Source: Patiria pectinifera
Lineage: Eukaryota; Echinodermata; Asteroidea; Valvatida; Asterinidae
NCBI GenBank assembly: GCA_029964075.1
Contig: CM057142.1
Coordinates: forward strand, 36,892,392 to 36,956,391
Length of the DNA stretch: 64,000 nucleotides
Direction of reading: 5' to 3'
The translations under genes and the position numbers were made by a program. Positions 22,433 through 31,040 of the stretch are shown piece after piece. Below the pieces are notes generated by a model that had not been told where the DNA came from, searched no databases, and worked only from the letters and a program-made list of their open reading frames with translations. The number at the start of each line of letters is the position of its first letter. Position 1 is the first letter of the stretch.

Positions 22433-23707
22433 GTGCGGATGTGTTCCCTTGGGTTGTGCCTCCACGACCGTAATGCTCAGGTGGGTACTCAGTGGCCTCT
22501 GGCCTGCTGATGGGAACGGCGGGCCCCGGTACTGTTCTGCCCGACGGGAAGGTGGTGGAGGTGGCCCTCCCATACGGCACTCCCGAGCAAAGTGACCCGG
22601 CATGCCACAACGGTAACAAACACCAGAGCGAGGGGACTGGTTGCGATTCATCGACCATGGCGGGCCTACCCCTCCGTAGGGCGGGTGATATGGTGTACTC
22701 AAAGGGGCCGGACCGGGCTGGGGGGCTCCGACTACCTGCTTCACTGCTTCGACAATTCGGTCAGACATGTGGTTGAGGGCAGTTAGGAGGGACTCGTTTG
22801 GAGGGGCGCTACTTCCCCCCATCTGTAGAGATGCACTGTGAACTCCATCAGAACCAGACACCTTGTGCCTCGCCTCCTCTTGTCCTTCACGCTTTATGGC
22901 GTATTCCCTGATCTCCCTAAAACTCCCCATCGTACCCCGCTCGTGCTGATCTCTGCAGGAGTTCCGAAGGTACGTGTCTCGGATGCCCTCCACAAATTGC
23001 TCCGCCAAGGTAGTGTCTGGCTCCGAGTACAGCTTGGGGTCTCGCCGGGTGAGGCGCATAAATCTCTTCTCGAGATCAACCGCATAGTCCCTGATGGATT
23101 CGCCATACTTCTGCTGTCGCTCAAGGAACATGCGCTGTAGTTCCCCGACGGGTAGCTTGTCGCTATAAGACTCTCGAAGAAATCCGAGAATTTCATCAGC
23201 CTGCGTCTTTGCTGCTAGGAGAGCCTTCACCTCGGTCTTGGGTCCTCCGCGGAGGTAGTCCAACAAGAACGGCCCCCTTTGAGATGGGGGGATGGCGTAG
23301 CGCTCGAAAGCATATTCAATGCTCTTGATGAAGTCCTCTATCTCGCTAGCTTTGCCATCAAAAACAGAGATTTTCCTCTCCGGCGCCATTACCAGCTGCT
23401 GCTGTGGTTTCTTGAGCAGCTTGGCCAATTGTAGCTGAACGTCCACCATCGCTGCATCCCCAGGGGTAGGGGGCACCGGCTCAGGGAGCAGGACGGAGTA
23501 TGTACGTTCCAACCATCCTCCGGCTGGCGGTTTAATGACATCTTGTGAGGCCGGAACAACCACTTTGTCTGTACCCTCAGAATACAGGAGGCCTGTTGCC
23601 GTCGGGTACTGAGCCTGAAGGACAGAAAGACTCAGTGGACCTCCGTCGTCCTGCAAGGGAAACTGGTGGATGGATGTGGGCCCCTGAATTTTCACGTAAA
23701 GTGTCAT
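22427..23707 (-). CDS. gag: Ty3/gypsy Gag with TDP-43-N-like domain, capsid and zinc knuckle
   Basis: From the ATG at 23707 the frame gives 426 residues. Residues about 1-78 follow the pattern of the TDP-43 N-terminal domain (Asp-Asp-Gly, Leu-Ser, Ala-Gln-Tyr-Pro, Gly-Leu-x-Tyr, Gly-Trp, Tyr-x-Val in the same order and spacing). A linker follows, then a capsid-like helical region (about 110-300, with Phe-Asp-Gly, Leu-Arg-Gly-Gly and Phe-Val-Glu-Gly-Ile blocks), a Pro/Gly-rich stretch, and one CCHC knuckle (Cys-Tyr-Arg-Cys-Gly-x3-His-x4-Cys) near the end. Capsid and knuckle are standard for Ty3/gypsy particle assembly and RNA packaging. The frame can be extended to a GTG at 23827, but those 40 residues look like leader sequence. 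No internal stop is present, so gag is intact in this copy. Confidence 0.88.
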   Translation of the reverse strand: MTLYVKIQGPTSIHQFPLQDDGGPLSLSVLQAQYPTATGLLYSEGTDKVVVPASQDVIKPPAGGWLERTYSVLLPEPVPPTPGDAAMVDVQLQLAKLLKKPQQQLVMAPERKISVFDGKASEIEDFIKSIEYAFERYAIPPSQRGPFLLDYLRGGPKTEVKALLAAKTQADEILGFLRESYSDKLPVGELQRMFLERQQKYGESIRDYAVDLEKRFMRLTRRDPKLYSEPDTTLAEQFVEGIRDTYLRNSCRDQHERGTMGSFREIREYAIKREGQEEARHKVSGSDGVHSASLQMGGSSAPPNESLLTALNHMSDRIVEAVKQVVGAPQPGPAPLSTPYHPPYGGVGPPWSMNRNQSPRSGVCYRCGMPGHFARECRMGGPPPPPSRRAEQYRGPPFPSAGQRPLSTHLSITVVEAQPKGTHPHL

Positions 23708-24706
23708 ATTGCCAGTTACAATGGGAATACAGAACAGGTATAAGATTACGGCAAGGGCAGTTTGCATTAAGACAAAAACTTTGTGAACCAGGAAATGTAA
23801 ACGGTATTTTTGCAAATAAGTCTCCACCAGGTCACTGCCTAAAATACCTCAGACCAATTTCAATGTACGAAATATGCAAAAATGGCGAACACCCTCGAAA
23901 CAATCAAATATTGCTCACTGGTATCAATATTACGACACACAAATTATATCCTGGTACACACTTGGGGTAAAACAATATATCCCCAGATGCAATAAGCCAA
24001 AAAACGATAAACTAAATTAGGGGTATTTCAGAATTTTTTTCCAAATGTACGCTACCCCCTATGAGTACACATTCAGTGGCAAGACTTATAAACACTCCCG
24101 AAATATCGGAATGATGTAACAAAGCCTTGGACAAACTCTCTCTCTTATGATTAAACTTACTTTACGACTAAATAGGATTACAAGCTAACATACATTTACA
24201 GTAAAAATAAAATGCACTGTTATGAATTCTTATTTTTTTTATTTTTTTTTAAGGTCCAAAGCGTGATGTTAGGCAAATCTATGTTCTATCCAAGTTATTC
24301 TGGCAAGGCAAATCAAGGCAACTCTATCAAGGCAAATCTATATTCTATTCAATACAAAACAGGAAGCACATTAAAAGGGAATATCACGGTATGAATAAAT
24401 TCTTATGTCCAATATGTGGTGCTAAACAATTTCAACTCTCACTCAGCAAACAACCGGCAATTCTTGTATATAATACTACTAAAACAAGCAACCAGGGTCT
24501 CTATTCCGATGTAAAAACTGGGGTTAATGGACTTCCAAATAGAATTACAAATGTAGTTAAATAATGACTAAGAGAATATATAATACAACTGGTAGAAAAT
24601 CCAAGAAAGCCTTCCAGACCAGCCACGGGGGTAGGAGCCTCTCCTGGTCCTCTTGCTCCCTGTCCTCTCGCGGCTTCTGTAAAAACTCGATCCTGCCGAC
24701 TACGCT
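23708..24706 (-). other. Leader region of the Ty3/gypsy element
   Basis: About 1 kb lies between the putative 5' LTR end and the gag start. Just after the LTR end the minus strand reads agcgtagtcggcaggatcga. This resembles the sequence directly after the 5' LTR of the other LTR element (ggcgtcgtagacaggatcaa near 56039), and is therefore the likely primer-binding region. The rest is AT-rich with no gene. Confidence 0.45.
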
Positions 24707-25874
24707 TGTGGAGAACCCGAGGCCGGTGGTAAGGGGGAAAGAGGAAGGAGGGGGCTAGGCACGCAGGTTCACGAGTGTGCACAGGTCTTCAGTTCTCTTC
24801 CCGCAGGGGGGTTTATTCTGCCAGTATAGTGTAGTCAGGCCCCGAGACTGGGGCTACCTGCAAAGAGTCGGGCAGGCGATCTGTTAATTTTGTTACACAT
24901 AATTCATTATCAATAACCATACACAATAAACATTAAACAATAAAAACCAATTTGGGCCACACTTGACTTAAAACAACATAAATGTACATGTAACTGAATA
25001 GGCATGAAGGCAGCGCCGGCTACACGGGTCAGGGACGCAAGCAGACAGGTCAACCCCGCGCGCTGGCTGACCGACGATCGCACGCACACTCACCGCACAC
25101 ACACAAACCCTCCCCGAGTATCCAACACGGCCGCCATGCCTACTAAACTTGACAGCGAGCGATTTAAAGTTCCAGGGTAACTACACTTAATCTCACACAT
25201 GTAAAGGTGTTACAGTTAAATTACTGATGTCACATAAAATCCAAATCTAATCCCACAATCCAATAAATCTCGTAAGTCTTGCACGTTAACCCAGGTGATG
25301 TTTTACACAGTCACAACGCACGTACATGTACATGTACATGTCACTATTGTCAAAAATCAACGTTAAAGTTCCAACATTACACTACCTCAAACTTCACCTA
25401 AATTCCACATTTCCAATCCAACAAAAGCCATCCCCATCCTTATTAAACCAGTCTATGATAAATTGCGGTAAAGATAGTAGGCCATCTGACCTCAAAAGTT
25501 TCCACAAAATAATGAATTTTACGCTACAAAAATGAGAGTAAAAGAAAGGACATGATTACCTGCAAAGAGTCGGGCAGGCGATGCCAAAACCCGCGTTTTT
25601 GGGCGGTATTTATGTGCCCGTGTAGTACAGTTTAAACCCTTCGTAAAAACCTAAAGTTGATATCAGGCCGCCAAACCTCGGAAATGTACAACAAAGAGTA
25701 CATTGATCAAAAATAAACAAATGTTGCTACATTTCAAGGTCCTTGGCCCGCATTTTCAATGATTAAAACTTGTTATGAACTACACGTACTAAATTAAATA
25801 TCGTTACGAACAAAACTAAGGACGACAATGAAGGACATGCAACAAATTAAAGGGGTATCATTGGGTCCCCTACA
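24707..25874 (-). repeat. Putative 5' LTR of the Ty3/gypsy element (~1168 bp)
   Basis: On the minus strand it would start TGTAGGGGACCC at 25874 and end CTCCACA at 24707, giving TG...CA ends. A poly(A) signal AATAAA lies at 24817-24812. A GC/CpG-rich stretch at about 24990-25150 is promoter-like. A 26-base word occurs twice inside, at 25557-25582 and 24855-24880. As the second LTR is missing, the borders are inferred from the terminal dinucleotides, the poly(A) signal and the primer-site-like sequence. No repeat-pair alignment was possible. Confidence 0.5.
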
Positions 25875-26539
25875 GTTCGAAGAACGAATACATGTATTTC
25901 ACACGGCATCGGAGACCAGAAACAAAAAAAAACACCTCTATTTCCGAGATAGAGACACCTCTTTCAGAATATCAGATAAACACGTATCTCTATTGACATA
26001 GCGTTCTAGCCCTCTGTGTTTGGTGATAATTTGTATTTTTTTGCGTGCCGTAGGCCGTTGTTGTGGTTCGAATTGTCGCTTTCTTTGGTTTGTCTTTGAG
26101 TTTCCTCTGCCAACATTAAACGGTGCATTTGTACCGGCTTTTTTGTAAAACCGTATACCTTTTCTTAATCGCTTGATTTATAGTTTGAGTAAGTATCAAA
26201 CCGGTATGTGATACAGCGATGATAATGTCGATGTTGATGATTAAGATATAGATAGTGGATGATTTGTGTATTAACTCTTGATCTTATTTGCAAGGATTAA
26301 AAAGCCGATTTAATTAAAATTGTGTCGATTGCGTTCACCTAATTACTACTGTTATCAACATTCAGAATACCCAAAGTCGTCAGTGGATTTAATATTTTTT
26401 AGTGGGACTGTCTACGTTGATTTTGGGTCACAAGGTTGCCCCGCGGTAGCTACAAGAAGGGCAAAAATTGCCCAAAGGTCTACGTGTACCTTCACATTTT
26501 CGACACTGTATATTCCAAAACGAACCACACTCCTGAAAA
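25875..26539. other. Unannotated stretch
   Basis: The stretch is AT-rich, with a short inverted pair near 25935-25965 (acacctctatttccgagatag with agagacacctctttc) and no supported gene. Confidence 0.4.
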
Positions 26540-26800
26540 AAGCACATCCATTAAAAAAAAGGAAATGCTCAACTTTACAATACGTGACTTTTCTTGTATT
26601 ATACCCTTCTTTCCATCCAAGATTATCTCTCATCTTAGGTCTCTCACTTTGAAAATGTTGCCCCTCCGTTTACAGGCAAACTCGCCAGATCTTTACCACC
26701 ATTATGCACAATTGAAGCGATATTACAATCATCGATCCTTTTTTTTAGAAACAAAATTCTTCAAACCATATTTCCAAACTCCAATGAAAAATGTCTTAAA
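26540..26800. repeat. Repeat B, copy 1
   Basis: It matches 29985-30215. Shared words include cttacaatacgtgac, taggtctctcactttgaaaa and tatgcacaattgaagcgata. In the second copy it is joined directly to the flank of the satellite-bearing element, so B may be the outer part of that element. The 110- and 134-codon frames that cross it have no recognised domain. Confidence 0.7.
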
Positions 26801-27528
26801 TTATTGCCAAAAAACCAACATATTAAAGAGAACGAAATGAAACAAAAGAAAAGCAATGACAGTCCATGTAGTATCCACTAGACTACATTGGTGGCTCCTC
26901 CAGGCTGAGTGTTTAAATTTATTATATTTTTGCATGTACATGTATTGCGCCATTCGCTGCAATTATCCATGTAGGACCAACTTCGTGGTATAGAAATCAG
27001 TCATGTGGTTGCTAAGGCAAATCGTCTGCCGTTGCTTGGCAAAGCTAAACCGATTACGTACGTAGACGCTATAGCAAAGCAGTAGACGCTATAGCAGAGC
27101 AGTGGAATTCATGCACCACAATGAAAATCAGAAAATATGCACAGGATGATTGGGAAGCTAGAGTTACAATTTGAACGATCTCCGTCGAAAATTTGGATGA
27201 TGATTTAGGCCCACCCAAGTCACATTGTTCAGCAAAGCGCCTTAGGCGCTACGGTTGACCGATTTCGGCCAAGCACACAATATCGTATTGTAGATTAGCA
27301 TATTCATTAGCGTCACTCGGCGTGTTTTGGCATGGGTATCGGTATTGACCAATGGTCGGCAACAAAAAGGTTGATATTTATCAATTAATAACTCATGAAG
27401 GAGGCTTTTCTAAAAATTTATACTACACGCCATAATGGATAGAAATCTTATTAATACTCGTAGCGCTTGAAAAGATTGACAGCTATGACAACCGTCAGTT
27501 TTACAACTTTCAATGATGCACGTAGCCA
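26801..27528. other. Unannotated stretch
   Basis: No gene was recognised. A small direct repeat, agtagacgctatagcaaagc and agtagacgctatagcagagc, lies near 27078-27110. Confidence 0.4.
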
Positions 27529-27536
27529 GGCCTATT

Positions 27537-27868
27537 CAGGGGCGGATCCAGAACACAATTTTTTGGGGGGCCAAATTTGTTTGGTCCCCCCCCCCCATAA
27601 AGTGGGTCAAACAAATTACGGCGTTGTGTTCGAGGCCCGCGTAAGGGCCCCGAAAAAAAAAATTGTGGATTCCAGATGCTCTGTGGTGCGATCTGAGGCA
27701 ATTTCTGACCACTTTAACCAATGTGTTTTTTTTTGAGGAAAAGAAGGTGGTGTTCTCATTGTGTGCCTTCATTGCAATGTCACATACCAAAAAAAATGGT
27801 TTCGGTTTTTTTTGGGCGGGGGGGGGGGGCATGGCCCCCTTTGACCCCCACCCCTGGATCTGCCCTTG
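27537..27868. mobile_element. hAT-type MITE with 8-bp target duplication
   Basis: The left end caggggcggatccag and right end ctggatctgcccttg are imperfect inverted repeats. The flanks ggcctatt (27529-27536) and ggtctatt (27869-27876) are an 8-base target duplication with one mismatch, as expected for hAT. The 332-base inside has C/G homopolymer runs and no transposase. The term CAGGGGCGGATCC is common at hAT MITE ends in animals. Confidence 0.85.
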
Positions 27869-28249
27869 GGTCTATTCAACGAAAGTAATGAACACATCAC
27901 CACGATTTTTAGCACGTACTTGGATCATTTTGAGGAAAGGAAACCCTGAAAGTTGGATGAAGACACGGTCTTCCAAACGGGACTGAGAAATTAATTTTCA
28001 AAGATTTCGCCCGCCAACGAGAACACGTGTGTGCACATGTATAGATTCATTGAAAATGAAGTCTTACGTAACTTCTAGAAATTGCCCTTCGCAACCCTAT
28101 GACTGAAAAAGCTCGCCTTTGGTCAGTGCAGCCCTCGGCACGCCCTGGGGATAGGGCATCCTCATTCAAGCTGTACTTCACAGATCACCTTTTTTTCCTA
28201 CTTTAACCCACCGCCCTTTATAACATTAACAGGGTCCTGATTCCAATAA

Positions 28250-28609
28250 GTGTTGCAATTGCGGCAGTGAGGCAATTGCGCTCTATGAAGAGATTCCTTC
28301 ATAAAGTGCAAAACACAAAAAGGAAATTGAAAAGTCACATGTGAGAGTAATTAGACCCCGAAATAGAAGATAGAATAAATCAGATTTCATAGGACCCCAA
28401 AATATTATGAACAAACTCCAGAGTTTACCGGACAAAATTGGGTCAGGGAAAATCGGATTTCTGGTATCCAATTCTGTTCAAATCCAATCTTACTTTTATG
28501 AGTGAGTGCTTCTAAATACGGCTGGCTTGTCACATTACTGGGTAAACATTAAGATTTGTCTTCCACATTATCAGCAATGCAGACCTTTATGCAAATTAAA
28601 CAAAATCCT
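28250..28609. repeat. Unique 5' part of satellite-bearing element, copy 1
   Basis: It aligns with 30218-30511. Shared words are gaagagattcc, aaatcagatttcatagga, ctggtatccaattctg and taagatttgtcttccacat. The satellite array follows directly in both copies, so flank and array moved together. Confidence 0.75.
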
Positions 28610-29720
28610 CGATCGGCCGTCGGACACAGTGGGTTGGATGTAATCGTCGTCAGACATAATGGGTCGGGCATAATCGGCGGTCGCACAATGGATCGGACAA
28701 AACGGGTCGGAAATAATCGGACGTCAGACACAATGGGTCTGACATATTCGTCGTCAGACACAATGGGTCGGACATAATCAGCCGTTGGACAATGGATCGG
28801 ACACAATGGGTCGGACGTCGGACACAATGGGTCAGACATAATCGGCCGTCGGGCATAATGGGTCGAACATAATAGGCCGTAGGAGGAAATGGGTCCGACA
28901 TAATTGAACGTCGGACATAATGGGTCGGACGTTATCGCTGTCGGACATAATGGGTCGGAAATAATCGGCCGTTGGACAATGGATCGGACATTATGGGTCG
29001 GACATAATCGGACGTCGGACACAGTGGATCGGACGTGATCGTCCGTCGGGCATAATGGGTCCGACATAATTGAACGTCGGACATTATGGGTCGGACGTAA
29101 TCGCTGTCGGACATAATGGGTCGGACATTATCGGCTGTCGGACACAATGGGTCAGACATAATCGGCTGTCGGACATGATGGGTCGGACACGATCGGCCGT
29201 CGCTCGTCAAAATCTTTTGTCGGACGTAATCGACCAAACGGACATAATGGTCGTGAACACACGTATGTTCACGACCGGCCATTATGTCCGTTTGGTCGAT
29301 TACGTCCGACCCATTATGTCTGACGGCCGATTATGTCCAACCCATTGTGTCCCACGACCTATTATGTCCGACCCATTGTGTCCGACGGAGATTATGTCGG
29401 ACCCATTGTGACCGACGGCCGATTATGTCCGACCCATTGTGTCCGACGGCCGATTATGTCGGACCCATTATGTCCAACAACAGATTTTCATTCGACCCAT
29501 TGCGTCAGACAGCCGATAATGTCCGACCCATTGTGGCCGACTGCCGATTATGTCCGACCTATTGTGTCCGACGGCCGATTATGTCAGAACCATTGCGTCC
29601 GACGGCCGATTATGTCCGACGGATTATGTCCGACCCATTGTCTGACGGGGTATTATGCCCGACCCATTGTATCCGACAGCCGATTATGTCCGACCCATTG
29701 TGTCTGATGATCGGAATCGT
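28610..29720. repeat. ~31-bp satellite array arranged as a large inverted repeat
   Basis: The units contain gtcggacataatcggcc and gtcggacacaatgg. From 28610 to about 29235 they run in one orientation, and from about 29268 to 29720 in the opposite orientation. The centre is a hairpin: arms 29219-29260 and 29267-29310 (atcgaccaaacggacataat and its complement) with one 4-base interruption. Long open frames with Ser-Asp-Pro-Leu-Cys-Pro-Thr-type repeats on both strands are a product of the array and are not genes. Confidence 0.9.
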
Positions 29721-29984
29721 CCGACCTATTGTATTTAGATGGTCGATTACGCCGGATTCATTCAGTTGTGTACTAATATTATTAAATGATCTTTGGATTG
29801 TAACTGGAGTGCGCACGTAAAATTATAACCATGAACAATTCTAAAAATGCCCCCTTGGTGCTATATTCTGGCGATTCACAATGCAGTGCGACACCAATTG
29901 TTTGCCAAGGAGAATTCGTTTTTCTCAATATTGTGGGAGATGGTCGACAAAATGGCAGCGCGGGACTTTTGAAATTGTAAAAAT

Positions 29985-30511
29985 GTAAAACGCACAGCCT
30001 TACAATACGTGACCTATTTTGTATTATATGTCCTTCTTATCTTCCAAGAATATCTCTAATTTTAGGTCTCTCACTTTGAAAATTATGCACTTCCGTTTAA
30101 ACGAAAAATCGGCAGATCTCTCTACCATTGTTATGCACAATTGAAGCGATATTACATTCATCGATACTTGTTTTCCTGTGAGAAACAGAATTCCCTAAAC
30201 TACATTTCCAAACTACAAAAGAAAAACGAAGAGATTCCCTCATAGAGTGCAAAACATAATGACATTAATAAGTCACTGAGAAGAGTAATTAGAGCCCAAA
30301 ATAGAGGATGAAATAAATCAGATTTCATAGGACGCCAAAATAATCAGAGAAAATCGGATTCCTGGTATCCAATTCTGCTCAAGTCCAATCTCACTTTTAT
30401 TGCTTCTATTAAAATAAGGCCGCATTGTCACACTACGGGGTAAAGATAAGATTTGTCTTCCACATAATCAGCAATGTAGACCGACATGAACATCAAACAA
30501 ATTCCCTGATC
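29985..30511. repeat. Repeat B copy 2 joined to the element's 5' part, copy 2
   Basis: 29985-30215 matches 26540-26800 and 30218-30511 matches 28250-28609, without a gap between them. This defines one larger element, of which the other two loci hold separate pieces. Confidence 0.7.
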
Positions 30512-30868
30512 GGCCGTCGGACACAATGGGTCGGACATAATCAGCTGTCGGACACAATGGGTCGGATATGATCGAACGTCGGACACAATGGGTCGGACAT
30601 CATCGGCCGTTGGACACAATGGGTCGGACATAATCGTAGGTCGGACACAATGGGTCGGACATAATCGGCCGTCGGACACAATGGGTCGGACATAATCGCA
30701 GTCGGATATAATGGGTCGGACATAATCGGCCGTTGGACACAATGGGTCGGACATAATCGGCTGTCGGACACCATGGGTCGGACATAATCGGCTGTCGGAC
30801 ATAATGGTTCGGACATGATCGGCCGTCGCTCGTCAAAATCTGTTGTCGGACGTAGTCGACCAAAGCCA
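30512..30868. repeat. ~31-bp satellite array, copy 2
   Basis: About eleven units of the same type as at 28610 run in one orientation. They end with cgtcaaaatctgttgtcgga and tcgaccaaa, the same 3' end as at 29205-29240. That shared end marks the element's right border. It lies about 170 bases upstream of the GTPase coding exon. Confidence 0.9.
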
Positions 30869-31002
30869 GGGTCGTGACAGTTTCACGGGAAGCGTATACG
30901 ATTAACGCTCTGATCACCATTGCGTTGAAGTGATAGTTATTAAACCTACTGCACTTGACCTTATTTGATTATTTAATTCTGTTACCATAAATGATCATGT
31001 TT

Positions 31003-31018
31003 TATCCCTTTCAAACAG
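31003..31018 (+). other. 3' splice site of the GTPase coding exon
   Basis: The pyrimidine-rich ttatccctttcaaacag precedes the exon base 31019. The whole coding sequence then sits in this exon, an arrangement common in GIMAP-type genes. Confidence 0.6.
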
Positions 31019-31040
31019 GTGAACCAGGACGTATATCACC

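Noticed and set aside
22838-23970. Plus-strand frames over the gag region (for example 23545-23970)
   Set aside because: Antisense shadows of the GC-richer gag and pol genes, lacking any domain.
28610-30868. CRISPR-like appearance of ~31-bp repeats
   Set aside because: Repeats abut without unique spacers and diverge from unit to unit. The DNA is eukaryotic, and no cas genes are present.
28549-30920. Long open frames with Ser-Asp-Pro-Leu-Cys-Pro-Thr-type repeats on both strands
   Set aside because: They follow the ~31-bp satellite and appear in several overlapping frames. No start context, domain or splice support was found.
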